From Arthrobacter sp. HY1533 (GTDB lineage Bacteria; Actinomycetota; Actinomycetes; Actinomycetales; Micrococcaceae): a stretch of 64,000 bases of DNA. A program made the translations under genes and the position numbers. How positions within the stretch are numbered: position 1 is the stretch's first letter; every line of letters begins with the position of its first letter. The notes below the pieces were generated by a model. The model was not told the origin of the DNA, did no database searches, and was given only the letters and a program-made list of their open reading frames with translations. Shown piece after piece: positions 1 through 10,600 of this stretch. The stretch spans positions 278,507 to 342,506 of the forward strand of contig NZ_JANKZF010000005.1 of NCBI RefSeq assembly GCF_027568515.1. Direction: 5' to 3'.

Positions 1-192
1 CGGATCGAACGGCAGTTTGTAGGGGCACGGGCATTTACGAGGTATATGCGCACCTGTTGCGGCCACCGAAAACGGCGGCACAGAAAAGGCGCAGCAATAA
101 ATAATCCTAGCACGACGGCGATACCACACGTTACGCCGTCGGCCTGCCACATGCGTTAGTTCGGGCACATATTCGCCGCCGGGACCTAAATT

Positions 193-249
193 CGAGACTG
201 CAGATAATGCGGCTATCGGGCCGGAAAACCCGCATGATCTGCAGTCTCG
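193..249. repeat. Long inverted repeat upstream of the presumed rplN operon
   Basis: The arms 193-212 and 229-249 are reverse complements across about 20 bp with one mismatch (core CGAGACTGCAGAT), separated by about 16 bp. There is no T-run directly after the stem on either strand, so it is not a typical intrinsic terminator. In minus-strand RNA it would form a strong hairpin in the leader of the genes beyond the window. Regulatory RNA or a processing site is an inference. Confidence 0.6.
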
Positions 250-314
250 GTGAGCGATGCCCCGGGCCAAGGCGAGGTCACGTCGGGGCGGGTTGCCGGC
301 GTCGTGCTTAAACA

Positions 315-355
315 AAAGTTGGGCCCGCTGCCGCAATGGCAACGGGCCCAACTTT
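315..355 (-). terminator. Intrinsic terminator after rpsQ
   Basis: A 13-bp perfect stem (arms 315-327 and 343-355, core AAAGTTGGGCCCG) encloses an inner TGCC/GGCA pairing. In minus-strand RNA the stem is followed by TTTTGTTT. It lies about 35 bp past the rpsQ stop, so the S10 transcript probably ends here and rplN onward is transcribed separately. Confidence 0.85.
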
Positions 356-390
356 ATTTAGCTCGCAAGCTCAACCAGGGGTTGAACTGC

Positions 391-687
391 TTACTTGGCC
401 TTCTCTACGATCTCAACCAGGCGGAAACGCTTGGTTGCGGAGAGCGGGCGGGTCTCGCTGATGACTACGAGGTCGCCGATGCCGGCGGTGTTCTCTTCGT
501 CGTGGGCCTTGACCTTCTTGTTGCGGCGCAGAACCTTGCCGTAAAGCGCGTGCTTTACGCGGTCCTCAACCTCAACAACGATGGTCTTGTCCATCTTGTT
601 GGAGACAACGTAGCCGCGCAGCTTCTTGCGCTCGTTGCGCACAACTGCCTCGGCGCCGTTTTCGGTGTTGTTTACAGAATCGCTCAC
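391..687 (-). CDS. rpsQ: 30S ribosomal protein S17
   Basis: Primary 16S rRNA-binding protein of the small subunit (uS17), 98 residues. The OB-fold core is recognisable, with [28 protein letters not shown] followed by [30 protein letters not shown] short Asp/Asn-rich N-terminal extension of about 20 residues precedes the core. The ATG overlaps the rpmC stop by 4 bp (ATGA type), indicating translational coupling. It is the last gene of the S10 operon here, since a strong terminator follows. Confidence 0.97.
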   Translation of the reverse strand: MSDSVNNTENGAEAVVRNERKKLRGYVVSNKMDKTIVVEVEDRVKHALYGKVLRRNKKVKAHDEENTAGIGDLVVISETRPLSATKRFRLVEIVEKAK

Positions 688-1007
688 TTGGCGTCCTCCT
701 CAGATGTTTCAGCCTTCTTGGAGGCCTTCTTGGCTTCCTTGTCAGCCTTCTTGGAGGCCTTCTCCACGGGTGCAGCGGCAACCACGTCCGGGCGAATGCC
801 CAGCTCGCGTTCGCGCAGCACCGTGTAGATGCGGGCGATGTCGCGCTTTACAACGCGCAGACGGCCGTGGCTTTCCAGCTGGCCGGTGGCCGACTGGAAG
901 CGCAGGTTGAACAGTTCTTCCTTTGCCTTGCGGAGTTCTTCAACAAGACGTGCATTGTCAAACCCGTCAAGCTGTGCAGGGGCAAGTTCCTTGGAACCAA
1001 CTGACAT
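684..1007 (-). CDS. rpmC: 50S ribosomal protein L29 with Lys/Ala-rich tail
   Basis: uL29 of the large subunit, located near the exit tunnel. The family core lies at about residues 8-72 ([32 protein letters not shown], then [23 protein letters not shown]). The protein is 107 residues against roughly 65 in most bacteria. The extra C-terminal 30 residues are low-complexity Lys/Ala/Glu, probably disordered and RNA-contacting. It starts 2 bp after the rplP stop and overlaps rpsQ by 4 bp. Confidence 0.95.
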   Translation of the reverse strand: MSVGSKELAPAQLDGFDNARLVEELRKAKEELFNLRFQSATGQLESHGRLRVVKRDIARIYTVLRERELGIRPDVVAAAPVEKASKKADKEAKKASKKAETSEEDAK

Positions 1008-1009
1008 CT

Positions 1010-1426
1010 CTACTCACCACCTTCGCGACGCACAATGCGTGCTTTCAACGGCAGCTTGTGGATTGCCAGGCGCAATGCCTCGCGTGCTACCTCTTCTGAT
1101 ACACCGGAGAGTTCGAAGAGAACACGGCCCGGCTTGACGTTTGCGATCCACCACTCGGGTGAACCCTTACCGGAACCCATGCGGGTTTCGGCCGGCTTCT
1201 TCGTCAAGGGACGGTCAGGGTAGATGTTGATCCACACCTTACCGCCACGCTTGATGTGACGGGTCATGGCGATACGAGCGGACTCGATCTGACGGTTGGT
1301 TACGTATGCCGGGGAGAGGGCCTGAATGCCCCACTCGCCGAACGAAACCGTGGTGCCGCCGGTTGCCTGGCCCGAACGGCCGGGGTGGTGCTGCTTACGG
1401 TGCTTTACTCGACGTGGGATAAGCAT
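1010..1426 (-). CDS. rplP: 50S ribosomal protein L16
   Basis: uL16 sits at the A-site/5S rRNA region of the large subunit. The 138-residue product has the normal family length, the N-terminal [19 protein letters not shown] signature, and the conserved [33 protein letters not shown] segment. Its start directly abuts the rpsC stop with no intergenic base. It belongs to the S10 operon. Confidence 0.98.
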   Translation of the reverse strand: MLIPRRVKHRKQHHPGRSGQATGGTTVSFGEWGIQALSPAYVTNRQIESARIAMTRHIKRGGKVWINIYPDRPLTKKPAETRMGSGKGSPEWWIANVKPGRVLFELSGVSEEVAREALRLAIHKLPLKARIVRREGGE

Positions 1427-2275
1427 TTAAGCCTGTCCTCCTTCTACTGCCGGAGCTGCAACCTCTGCAGCTACAGGAGCCTCAACCGCGGCAGCTGCCT
1501 CGGTGCGCTCCGGACGGTCGTTACGACGACGGTCGCCACCGGCGCGGGGACCGCGGGCTCCGCGGTCATCGCCGTCACGACGCGGGCCACGGCCACGAGC
1601 AGGAGCAGCAGCTGCCTGGGCAGCCAGTTCCTTGGACGTGACATCGCCCTTGTAGATCCAGACCTTGACACCGATGCGGCCGAACACGGTCTTGGCTTCG
1701 AAGAAGCCGTAATCGATGTTGGCACGCAGGGTATGCAGGGGCACACGACCTTCGCGGTAGAACTCGGTGCGTGACATTTCAGCGCCACCCAGACGACCGG
1801 CGCAAGCGACACGGATGCCCTTGACGCTGCCGGTGCGCTGTGCGGACTGCATTGCCTTCTTCATCGCGCGGCGGAAAGCCACACGTGAGGTCAGCTGCTC
1901 GGCGATGCCCTGGGCAACAAGCTGAGCGTCTGCTTCCGGGTTCTTGACTTCCAGGATGTTCAGCTGAACCTGCTTGCCGGTGAGCTTTTCGAGCTCGCCG
2001 CGGATGCGGTCTGCTTCTGCTCCACGGCGACCGATGACAATACCGGGGCGTGCGGTGTGGATATCCACACGTACACGGTCACGGGTGCGCTCGATCTCAA
2101 CCTTGGAAATGCCTGCTCGGTCCATGCCCGTGGACATGAGTGCGCGGATCTGGATGTCTTCTTTTACGAAGTCCTTGTAGCGCTGACCGGGCTTGTTGCT
2201 GTCCGCGAACCAGTGTGAACGGTGGTCCGTGGTGATCCCGAGACGGAACCCGTGCGGGTTTACTTTCTGTCCCAC
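1427..2275 (-). CDS. rpsC: 30S ribosomal protein S3
   Basis: uS3 lines the mRNA entry tunnel. The N-terminal KH domain (about residues 17-110, including [15 protein letters not shown]) and the C-terminal S3 domain ([22 protein letters not shown]) are both present. The protein is 282 residues, against about 233 in E. coli. The excess is an Arg/Gly/Asp-rich then Ala/Glu/Val-rich tail after residue 215, common in actinobacterial S3 and probably disordered. It abuts rplV and rplP with no spacing. Confidence 0.98.
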   Translation of the reverse strand: MGQKVNPHGFRLGITTDHRSHWFADSNKPGQRYKDFVKEDIQIRALMSTGMDRAGISKVEIERTRDRVRVDIHTARPGIVIGRRGAEADRIRGELEKLTGKQVQLNILEVKNPEADAQLVAQGIAEQLTSRVAFRRAMKKAMQSAQRTGSVKGIRVACAGRLGGAEMSRTEFYREGRVPLHTLRANIDYGFFEAKTVFGRIGVKVWIYKGDVTSKELAAQAAAAPARGRGPRRDGDDRGARGPRAGGDRRRNDRPERTEAAAAVEAPVAAEVAAPAVEGGQA

Positions 2276-2641
2276 TTAGCGAGCCTCCTCTTTCTCGGGT
2301 GTAGCGACAACCACTGTGACGTGGCTGGTGCGCTTCTTGATCTGGAACGCGCGGCCCTGTGCTCGCGGCTGGAACCGCTTCATGGTGGGGCCTTCGTCAA
2401 CGAAGATTTCGCTGATGTACAGATCGTTCTCGTTGAACGCGACGCTGTCGCGATCTGCCAGAACGCGGGCGTTAGCCACTGCGGACTGGACTACCTTGAA
2501 TACCGGCTCAGAAGCTGCCTGTGGAGCAAACTTCAGAATCGCCAATGCCTCATTCGCCTGCTTGCCACGAATCAGGTTGACGACGCGCCGGGCCTTCATA
2601 GGCGTTACGCGCAGATGACGCGCACTTGCCTTGGCTTCCAT
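2276..2641 (-). CDS. rplV: 50S ribosomal protein L22
   Basis: uL22, whose beta-hairpin lines the peptide exit tunnel. It is 121 residues with family motifs [26 protein letters not shown] near the N-terminus. The tunnel-hairpin and C-terminal signature [33 protein letters not shown] is also intact. It lies 38 bp after rpsS in the S10 operon and directly abuts rpsC. Confidence 0.98.
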   Translation of the reverse strand: MEAKASARHLRVTPMKARRVVNLIRGKQANEALAILKFAPQAASEPVFKVVQSAVANARVLADRDSVAFNENDLYISEIFVDEGPTMKRFQPRAQGRAFQIKKRTSHVTVVVATPEKEEAR

Positions 2642-2679
2642 TGCTATCTCTCTCTCGTCTTTGCCGTAAAGCCAAGCGC

Positions 2680-2961
2680 CTAGCGGCGCTTGCCCTTACG
2701 GTCGTCCTTGACATGGCCGCGGAATGTCCGCGTGGCGGCGAATTCGCCGAGCTTGTGCCCGACCATCGACTCGGTGACAAACACGGGGATGTGCTTGCGA
2801 CCGTCGTGCACGGCGATCGTGTGACCGAGCATGTCGGGAACGATCATCGAGCGGCGGGACCAGGTCTTAATTACGTTCTTGGTACCCTTTTCGTTCTCCC
2901 GAGCTACCTTGACAAAGAGGTGCTGGTCAACGAAGGGACCCTTCTTCAGGCTACGTGGCAT
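2680..2961 (-). CDS. rpsS: 30S ribosomal protein S19
   Basis: uS19 of the small-subunit head, forming a complex with S13. The 93-residue product matches the family throughout: [15 protein letters not shown], then [47 protein letters not shown]. Its start lies 12 bp after the rplB stop. It is an ordinary S10-operon member. Confidence 0.98.
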   Translation of the reverse strand: MPRSLKKGPFVDQHLFVKVARENEKGTKNVIKTWSRRSMIVPDMLGHTIAVHDGRKHIPVFVTESMVGHKLGEFAATRTFRGHVKDDRKGKRR

Positions 2962-2973
2962 GTCTCCAGGCTC

Positions 2974-3813
2974 CTATCGCTTGTTCTTGCCAGTACGGCG
3001 GCGACGAACAATCAGCTTGTCGCTCTCTTTGTTGGGACGGCGGGTGCGGCCTTCGCGCTTACCGTTCGGGTTCACCGGGTGACGTCCACCGGAAGTCTTA
3101 CCCTCACCACCACCATGCGGGTGATCAACGGGGTTCATGACAACACCGCGGACGGTCGGGCGTACGCCCTTCCAGCGCATACGGCCAGCCTTACCCCAGT
3201 TGATGTTGGACTGCTCAGCGTTGCCAACTTCGCCGATGGTCGCGCGGCAGCGCGCATCAACGTTGCGGATTTCGCCGGAGGGCAGACGCAGCTGGGCGAA
3301 CTTGCCTTCCTTGGCGACGAGCTGAACCGAGGCACCAGCCGAACGAGCCATCTTGGCACCGCCGCCGGGACGCAGCTCCACAGCGTGGATAACAGTACCC
3401 ACGGGGATGTTGCGCATCGGCAGGTTGTTGCCAGGCTTGATGTCAGCTTCGGGACCGGCTTCTACGAAGTCGCCCTGCTTGAGCTTGTTCGGGGCGATGA
3501 TGTAACGCTTGGTTCCATCAACGTAGTGCAGGAGGGCAATGCGCGCCGTGCGGTTGGGATCGTATTCGATCTCAGCTACGCGGGCGTTGACGCCATCCTT
3601 GTCGTGACGACGGAAGTCAATCAGGCGGTACTGGCGCTTGTGGCCACCACCCTTGTGACGAGTCGTGATACGACCGGTGTTGTTACGGCCACCCTTTTTG
3701 GGCAGGGGACGGACCAGAGACTTCTCCGGCGTCGACCGTGTGATTTCTGCGAAGTCGGCAACGCTCGAGCCGCGACGGCCCGGGGTTGTCGGCTTGTATT
3801 TACGGATTCCCAT
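2974..3813 (-). CDS. rplB: 50S ribosomal protein L2
   Basis: uL2, a primary 23S rRNA-binding protein required for peptidyl-transferase assembly, 279 residues. The RNA-binding OB and SH3-like domains are recognisable. The invariant C-terminal motif [27 protein letters not shown] contains the conserved histidine implicated in peptidyl-transferase function. It lies about 30 bp after rplW. Confidence 0.98.
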   Translation of the reverse strand: MGIRKYKPTTPGRRGSSVADFAEITRSTPEKSLVRPLPKKGGRNNTGRITTRHKGGGHKRQYRLIDFRRHDKDGVNARVAEIEYDPNRTARIALLHYVDGTKRYIIAPNKLKQGDFVEAGPEADIKPGNNLPMRNIPVGTVIHAVELRPGGGAKMARSAGASVQLVAKEGKFAQLRLPSGEIRNVDARCRATIGEVGNAEQSNINWGKAGRMRWKGVRPTVRGVVMNPVDHPHGGGEGKTSGGRHPVNPNGKREGRTRRPNKESDKLIVRRRRTGKNKR

Positions 3814-3843
3814 AGTTTATTTCCTCGTTAAAGTGGTCTCCGC

Positions 3844-4149
3844 TTATGAAAGCGGACCGCCGAAGATGTCGATCGTGCCCTCGCGGAGGGAGACAATGGC
3901 GCGCTTGGTGCTCTTGCGCTGTCCCCAACCGAACTTGGTGCGCTTGCGCTTACCAACACGATTGATGGTGTTGATCGAGTCGACCTTGACAGAGAAGATC
4001 TTCTCTACGGCCAGCTTGATCTCGGTCTTGTTTGAGCGGGGGTCGACCAGGAAGGTGTACTTGCCTTCGTCGATCAAGCCGTAGCTCTTTTCCGAAACGA
4101 CGGGTGCAAGCACTACGTCGCGCGGATCCTTGATGGTAACGGCGCTCAC
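3844..4149 (-). CDS. rplW: 50S ribosomal protein L23
   Basis: uL23 at the tunnel exit, docking site for trigger factor and SRP in known ribosomes. It is 101 residues, with the motifs [40 protein letters not shown] and [26 protein letters not shown]. Its start overlaps the rplD stop by 4 bp, consistent with coupled translation. Confidence 0.97.
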   Translation of the reverse strand: MSAVTIKDPRDVVLAPVVSEKSYGLIDEGKYTFLVDPRSNKTEIKLAVEKIFSVKVDSINTINRVGKRKRTKFGWGQRKSTKRAIVSLREGTIDIFGGPLS

Positions 4150-4979
4150 TTGCCGTCCTCCTTAATGGTCTGAGCAGCTTCGCCGCCGGCGGGAACAAAG
4201 CCTGCGGCCTTGGCTTCCTCAACCGTTGCGAACCAAACCTCGGCCTCAGTGGCGTCGTACCAGCGTGAACCAGGCACGTGGTACTTCATGGAATCCTTGT
4301 TGCCCTTGATGGTGCCTGCGGCATCATCGGCATCTTCGGAAACCAGGTCTTCGACCAGCAGCATGCTGGAAGCGAAGGCTTCAGCAGCGGCGCGGCCCGA
4401 GACGAAAACCTCGAAGGCAGCCTGCGTGAAGACGACATCATCGGAAACGAGCACATCGTAGGTGTTGAGCTGGTCAACGTAAACGACGTGGATGTTGGTG
4501 ATGTTGCGGACGCTCAGTGCTGCAACGTCGTTGGCGCGCTCGATGACAACCAGCAGGTTCTTGCGGGTGGTCACTGATGCGAGCGTTGCCTTGGCTGCCT
4601 TGGTGGACGGCGCGGAGCCGGAAACCAGTTCAGCAACAACGTGGATGCGGCCGTTGCGAGCGCGGTCAGAGAGGGCGCCGCGCAGGGCTGCAGCCTTCAT
4701 CTTCTTGGGGGTGCGCTGGCTGTAGTCACGCGGGGTCGGACCGTGGACAACGCCACCGCCGGTCATGTGAGGGGCGCGGATGGAGCCCTGGCGGGCGCGA
4801 CCGGTACCCTTCTGTGCGAACGGCTTGCGGCCTGCACCGGAAACTTCGGCGCGGGTCTTGGTCTTGTGCGTGCCCTGGCGGGCGGCAGCGAGCTGAGCTA
4901 CGACAACCTGGTGCAGCAAGGGCACGTTGGTCTGTACGTCGAAGATCTCTGCAGGCAGGTCAACTTTAACAGTAGCCAT
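4146..4979 (-). CDS. rplD: 50S ribosomal protein L4 with C-terminal sunset domain
   Basis: uL4 contributes an extended loop to the exit-tunnel constriction. The L4 core spans about residues 1-212, with the loop motif [20 protein letters not shown] at 51-70. The protein is 277 residues against about 205 normally. After an acidic linker ([12 protein letters not shown]), residues 224-262 contain [22 protein letters not shown] and EEAKAAGF, which I recognise as the actinobacterial sunset domain seen appended to some ribosomal proteins. Its function there is unknown to me. It overlaps rplW by 4 bp. Confidence 0.96.
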   Translation of the reverse strand: MATVKVDLPAEIFDVQTNVPLLHQVVVAQLAAARQGTHKTKTRAEVSGAGRKPFAQKGTGRARQGSIRAPHMTGGGVVHGPTPRDYSQRTPKKMKAAALRGALSDRARNGRIHVVAELVSGSAPSTKAAKATLASVTTRKNLLVVIERANDVAALSVRNITNIHVVYVDQLNTYDVLVSDDVVFTQAAFEVFVSGRAAAEAFASSMLLVEDLVSEDADDAAGTIKGNKDSMKYHVPGSRWYDATEAEVWFATVEEAKAAGFVPAGGEAAQTIKEDGK

Positions 4980-4983
4980 TTGG

Positions 4984-5634
4984 TTATGCTCCCTTCACGG
5001 CGGTGCGTACGAGGACGACCGAGCCGCGGGCGCCGGGGACGGCACCCTTGATCAGCAGCAGCGACTTCTCGGCGTCAACACCGTGAACCGTGAGGTTCAT
5101 GGTGGTTACGCGCTCGGCACCCATGCGGCCTGCCATGCGCATACCCTTGAAAACGCGGCCAGGGGTGGACGCGCCACCGATGGAACCGGGCTTGCGGTGG
5201 TTCTTGTGGGCACCGTGCGAAGCCGGGGCGCCGTGGAAGCCGTGACGCTTCATGACACCGGCAAAGCCCTTACCCTTTGAAGTGCCGACGACGTCGACCT
5301 TCTGGCCGGCTTCGAAGATCTCAACGGAGAGCTCCTGGCCGAGGGTGTAGGTGTCGGCGTCTGCAGTGCGCAGCTCGACGACGTGGCGGCGGGGGGTGAC
5401 ACCAGCCTTCTCGAAGTGACCAGCCAGCGGCTTGGTGACCTTGCGAGGATCGATCTGGCCGTAGCCGATCTGAACAGCGGTGTAGCCATCTACCTCTGCG
5501 TTGCGCAGCTGGGTGATGACGTTGGAGTCGGCCTGGACGACGGTTACGGGAACAAGCAGGTTGTTCTCGTCCCAGACCTGGGTCATGCCGAGCTTCGTGC
5601 CCAGGATGCCCTTAGTGTTTCGGGTCGCGGTCAT
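4984..5634 (-). CDS. rplC: 50S ribosomal protein L3
   Basis: uL3, an early-assembly 23S rRNA-binding protein reaching toward the peptidyl-transferase centre. It is 216 residues. The N-terminal [15 protein letters not shown] signature and the central [37 protein letters not shown] segment (including the methylatable Gln-equivalent region) are present. The stop is 4 bp before the rplD start. It is the second gene of the S10 operon. Confidence 0.98.
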   Translation of the reverse strand: MTATRNTKGILGTKLGMTQVWDENNLLVPVTVVQADSNVITQLRNAEVDGYTAVQIGYGQIDPRKVTKPLAGHFEKAGVTPRRHVVELRTADADTYTLGQELSVEIFEAGQKVDVVGTSKGKGFAGVMKRHGFHGAPASHGAHKNHRKPGSIGGASTPGRVFKGMRMAGRMGAERVTTMNLTVHGVDAEKSLLLIKGAVPGARGSVVLVRTAVKGA

Positions 5635-5651
5635 AGTTTCTCAGCACCTCC

Positions 5652-5960
5652 CTACAGTTTGATTTCGATGTTCACGTCGGCCGGCAGGTCGAGACGCATG
5701 AGCGAGTCGACGGCCTTGGGCGTGGGATCAATGATGTCGATAAGACGCTTGTGCGTGCGCATTTCAAAGTGCTCGCGGCTGTCCTTGTACTTGTGAGGTG
5801 AACGAATTACGCAGTAAACGTTCTTCTCGGTGGGCAGCGGCACCGGGCCGACTACCGTTGCGCCTGCGCGCGTGACCGTCTCAACGATCTTCCGGGCTGA
5901 AACATCAATGACCTCGTGGTCATATGACTTCAGCCGGATGCGGATTTTTTGTCCCGCCAT
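5652..5960 (-). CDS. rpsJ: 30S ribosomal protein S10
   Basis: uS10 of the small-subunit head, also the NusE partner of NusB in antitermination. I start it at the ATG at 5960 ([19 protein letters not shown]), giving 102 residues, the family length. The longer in-frame upstream ATG would add 11 residues with no family support. Motifs [37 protein letters not shown] are intact. It is the first gene of the S10 operon, with no related gene directly upstream. Confidence 0.97.
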
Positions 5961-6366
5961 GGCGTCGTGACTCTCTTTCCTGTAACGAAGCAACCTGTAG
6001 TAGCGATGCTGTTGACGTAAACGCTGTTTACTTTTACCTGTTCAATGTGGCACTCACAGCCACGCTTCCAACGAACTGAATCCGGATGAATCCGGGTTCC
6101 TCAATCCATCGAAGCTCCGACCCCCGCGGTCGGGCGTGTCGCGGCAAGCCACGCACGTACCCGCACCATAAATGCGAAGGATTGGTCATGTTTGGGCTTT
6201 AGCTTGGACCCTGCGACGAGCATTATCTCGACCGGGACACGAAAAAGCACTTGAACAACTCAATAAGTATGCCGGATTACGGGCCCAAACACCAATCCGG
6301 GGTGCTGTGGCACTGGCCACGCACTGCCGCCATCCGGGGCCTTGACAGCCGTGAGAGGCTACGGAC
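5961..6366. other. Divergent intergenic region between rpsJ and an MFS gene
   Basis: No gene is supported here. It must carry the S10-operon promoter on the minus strand and the promoter of the MFS gene on the plus strand. A perfect 15-bp palindrome (GTAAACGCTGTTTAC, 6017-6031) lies about 57 bp upstream of the rpsJ start, next to TTGAAC-like minus-strand sequence. I could not assign a -35/-10 pair with confidence. Confidence 0.4.
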
Positions 6367-7656
6367 GTGAGGAAAGTCACCAATGCCGACCGCCTGCCCG
6401 CTCCCCCGGACGGCCAGGAATTCTCCGCCGTGCCAACGCGCAGGGTGGGTGGCCGCTGGATCTTCTTCTTCGCCCTGAGCTGGTTCGGTGTGTGGATTGC
6501 CCAGCTGACACCCGTGCAGCTGCTGCTGCCGCTGCAGGTGGAAGAGTTCCTGGGCACCACCGACTGGGTTCAGAACGTGCTGGGCTTCGGCCTGATCTCC
6601 GGCGTGTCAGGCGCCTTCGCGCTCGTTGCCTACCCGCTAACAGGGGCCATGTCAGACCGCACCACCTCCCGGTTTGGCCGCCGCCGCCCCTGGATTGCGG
6701 GCGGCACGGCAGGCTTCGCGGCCTCGCTGGCCATTCTGGGCCTGCAGACCTCGCTGCTGGGCATTGGCGTCTGCTGGGTGCTGGCGAGCACGTTCTTTTG
6801 CGTGCTCACGGCGGCACTGACGGCCGCGATCTCCGACCAGGTGCCGGTCAACCAGCGTGGCTATGTTTCCGGCTGGATTTCGGCACCCCAGGCCATTGGC
6901 ATCATCGCCGGCCTTGTCCTGGTCACCACCTTGGGGTTGAGCACCTTTGGCGGCTACGCCCTCATGGCCGGCCTGCTCGTTGCCCTGGGCCTGCCGTTCC
7001 TGCTGCTGGTGCCCGACGCCGTGCTGCCGCCTGGCATCGTCGCCCCGCTGACGTGGCGGTCGCTGCTGGAGGGCATGTGGATCAGTCCCCGCCTCCACCC
7101 TGACTTCGGCTGGACCCTGCTCAGCCGCATCCTGGTAAACCTGGGCAACGCCTTCGGCACCAGCCTGCTGCTGTATTTCCTCATGTACGGGCTCAAGGTG
7201 CCCAACGCGGAGGACTCCCTGATCCAGCTGACCCTCGTCTACATGGTCTTCGTGATCGTGGCGTCGCTGTGGCTTGGCCGCCTGTCCGACAAACTGGGCC
7301 GCCGCCGTGCCTTTGTGTTCGGCGCCTCCGTGCTGCAGGCCGCCGCCGCACTGATCCTGGCGTTCATCCCCACCATGGGGGCTGCAACAGTTGGTGCCGC
7401 CCTGCTGGGTCTGGGCTACGGCTGCTTCCTCTCCGTGGACCAGGCCCTGGCCACCGAGGTGCTGCCCGACCAGCTTTCACGCGGCAAGGACCTGGGCATC
7501 ATGAACATTGCCCTGACCGTGCCCCAGGCCTTCGCCCCCATGCTCGGGGCCTTGCTGGTCAGCGCCGTGGGCGGCTTCACCCTGCTGTTCCTGGTCTCCG
7601 GCCTGACTGCCATGGCCGGCGCCTGGGCCGTGTCCCGGGTCAGGGGTGTCCGCTAG
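6367..7656 (+). CDS. Major facilitator superfamily transporter
   Basis: Predicted 12-helix inner-membrane transporter of 429 residues. The loop 2-3 motif A is clear (MSDRTTSRFGRRRPWIAGG), and the second-half equivalent is LGRLSDKLGRRRAFVFG, marking two homologous halves. An NxALTVPQAFAPMLG segment resembles late helices of sugar/proton or drug MFS carriers, but the substrate cannot be read from sequence. The GTG start has a GAGAGG ribosome-binding site 8 bp upstream. It stands alone, convergent with the giant membrane protein gene; the 37-bp gap shows no clear terminator. Confidence 0.85.
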   Translation: MRKVTNADRLPAPPDGQEFSAVPTRRVGGRWIFFFALSWFGVWIAQLTPVQLLLPLQVEEFLGTTDWVQNVLGFGLISGVSGAFALVAYPLTGAMSDRTTSRFGRRRPWIAGGTAGFAASLAILGLQTSLLGIGVCWVLASTFFCVLTAALTAAISDQVPVNQRGYVSGWISAPQAIGIIAGLVLVTTLGLSTFGGYALMAGLLVALGLPFLLLVPDAVLPPGIVAPLTWRSLLEGMWISPRLHPDFGWTLLSRILVNLGNAFGTSLLLYFLMYGLKVPNAEDSLIQLTLVYMVFVIVASLWLGRLSDKLGRRRAFVFGASVLQAAAALILAFIPTMGAATVGAALLGLGYGCFLSVDQALATEVLPDQLSRGKDLGIMNIALTVPQAFAPMLGALLVSAVGGFTLLFLVSGLTAMAGAWAVSRVRGVR

Positions 7657-7693
7657 CTCTTCCTGCGCACGACGCCGCTGCCTCCCCCGCGAT

Positions 7694-10600
7694 TCACGGC
7701 GCCACTGTGCCGTCCCCTCCGGCCGGCTTCCTGCGGTTCAGCCGCCAGATGGCAAAGCCAATGAGTGCCAACGCCAGAAGCGCCAGCATGATGTACGTGA
7801 AGCTACGCAGGTACCAGAGCACGGCGGTGGCCACACCCACGGCACCCCAGATGGTGAAGACCCGCTCGTCCAGGCTCATGCCCACCGCAAGCAGGGCCAC
7901 GAACACCAGCAGGGAAACCAGCTGCTGCACGGTGTCTCCGCTGAAGATGGTCATGAATGCACCCAGGCTGGCCAGCGCGGCGGCGGCCATCAGCAGCCGC
8001 TTGCCTGCCCGGGGTGCCTTGCCCACGTAACGGATCACTGACAGCGCCCCCACGGCCATGGCACACCACTGGACAGCCCAGAACGGGCCAAGGTCCACGT
8101 AGGTGGAGCACGCCCAGAACCAGACGGCCGCGCACACCACCACGGCGGCGTCCACAAACATCCGCCGCCGCGCCACCGGCGCCTCAAGGCAGGCCAGCAC
8201 GGCCGCAACCGTGAACGCCGCCGCCCCGAAGATGGCTGCGTCCGCATCGAGCATGCTCCACAGGGCAAAGAAGGCACCGCCGGCCAACGCAACCGGGACA
8301 AGTGCACCGCGTTGGATGAATGGGCTTTCGGCCAGATCCAGCAGGAGCAGGCGGACAACATACAGGGTTCCCAGCACCACCAGGCAACCGGCCAGGGCCG
8401 AGAAGCCGGGCCGTCCGGTGAGGTCCAGCACCTGACTGCGGAAAAGCACCGCGGCCAGGAACACCAACAGGGCGCCCGGCAGGGTCAGCCACTTCAGTTC
8501 CATCAGCTGGGTCGCGGCCAGCAGGGCCAGCCCCGCCACGAGCCACATGCCGGCAAAAATGCCGGTTGCAGCTTCCCCGTCCACGAGGTGTGCGGTGATG
8601 AGCATGGCGGCCGTGCCAACCAGCCAGTACCACCGCATCTCGGAGGAAGCCGGGGCGTGGAAGCAGCGCCAGGCGATCAGCCCCAGGGAGACGGCGAGCA
8701 GGGCCAGTGCCGTTGCCCCGGGCCACAGGGTGGGCGCCACCACGGCGGCGGCTCCCACCACGGCGGCAATGGCCACATAGGAGGCCCCACGCTGCAGCCG
8801 AAGCACCTGGGCGAGGATTGCCGCCAGCCCCAAGACGGCAAGCTCAACCAGCACCACTGAACGCAGCGCCGTCCCCGGCGCCGCAAACCCTCCCGTCGCC
8901 GCGAGGTAGGCAAGCGGCAGTGCCAGCAGGCCCGCCAGCAGCAGCCACAGGCTGGCCGAGCGAAGCGTCGGTTCGCCAACGCGCGCAGCGGCCGTGCCTG
9001 TTCTTGTGGCCAGGAACTGCACGGGCAGTTGCGCCGCAAGTGCGGCACACAGCACCAGGGTCACCACGGCCGGGTCGCCGGAAAGCCGGTCTGCCAGGAC
9101 GCCGATGAGCGCCGTCACGGCAGCCCTTGCGAGAAGGAAGTGGACACTTCGCAGCACCAGTGTGCCCGCCCGCGCTGCAACAACCCCTGAAGCCGCGGCC
9201 ATGAATCCCAAGACCAGTGCCAACTGGGCCCTGTCCTGAACCGAACACAAGGCCATGAACAGCAGGGCCGCCGGCGCCGCGAACTGAGCGGCTGGCAGGG
9301 GGCGACGGGCCAGGCCCGTGGCCACCATCAGTGCAGCCATGCCTGCGGAGGCTGCTGCCACGGCCACCAAGGCCGTCCACAGCCCCGTGCCGGCATCCGG
9401 CAGGCCGATCGCTGCGGCAACAACCACCAAGCCAAGCGTCACGGCAATGTCCGCATCCAGCCCGGCGGGACGCCGGCCTGAAAGCACGGTTGCCGTGAGC
9501 ACCGCCAATTGGGGCAGGAAAGCCACCAGCAGCACCGACCCGAGGCCCACATGCGCAGCTGCAAGCTGCGTTGCAGGATCAAATTCGGCCCACCACTGGA
9601 ACAGCGCCACAGCCAAAGCAAGGGAGGCCGCACGGGCAGCCCACCAATACAGCTGGCGGTGCAGGCTGTCCGGCCTGTTTCGCACAAGGGCGCCACCCAC
9701 CAGGAGGTAAACAGTGGTGAGCGCCCAGGCAATGCATGCCCCCGCAGCGTGAAAAACAGGAGCTGTGGCCAGTGCCGCGACGACACCAAAGATTGGGGCC
9801 GCCAGCTCGGCAGGGGCCCAAGTCCGGCTGCGCCGCAGGGCCGCGACGGAGTGCGCCACGCTCGACAGGCCCATGGCGGCAGCCGCGGCGAGGAATGCCG
9901 CCCGCTGTGTCCCAAGGGATCCGGAGGCCCACGTCCCCGCCAGGGGCCCGCCAAACGTGGCAGCGGACAACGCCGCCACCAGGGAAGTGCCCACAACCAT
10001 CCAGGAAGCGGCCGAGTATCCCGTGAATGGATTGGCGGCACCGCGCCCGGCAAGCAGGGTGTCGGCAAGCAGCTGCACCGCCGCCAGGACGGCAATTGCC
10101 GCAATCACCCACTCCGTCTTGCCCGGCTGGGCAGGAACAAAGGCTGCCAGGCACGAGGCTGCCAGCGCTGTCACCAGCAGGCGGGCACCCACCAGCCAGG
10201 CCTGCTTCGCCGCGCCGGCAGACGCCCAGGCAAAACGGGCCACGGCATAGGCCAGGGTAATGGCCAGCAAGGCTGACCACTCCCCGGCATCAAGTGCCGG
10301 GGAAAACACCAGCACCGCAAAGACTGCCGGAAGCGGAAGCCATTCGCCCCGGGGCAGGACTGCCGGCACCACCGCCATGGCCGCCACCAGGCCCACGGCC
10401 AGTCCCCACGCCGCAAAACCATCCGCACGGTCCTGCGCGGCCTGCAACTGCAGGCCAATGCTCCACAGCAGCCCACCGGCCGCCACGGCAGGCACACAGG
10501 AGACCACATCCCAGCGGATCCAGCTGCCACTGCGCAGGTATGCCGCCAATCGTGCACGGGAGTGGGCCATGGCAATGACCTGGGCTGCCAACACCACGGT

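Larger units (their letters stand above)
1..390. other. Intergenic region downstream of rpsQ
   Basis: No convincing gene is visible in this stretch. It holds the rpsQ terminator (315-355) and a long inverted repeat (193-249), both listed separately. By the usual ribosomal gene order, rplN should lie just beyond the window edge on the minus strand, so its promoter probably sits here. A minus-strand TAGGAT at about 104-109 could be a -10 box, but I see no good -35 partner. Confidence 0.4.
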
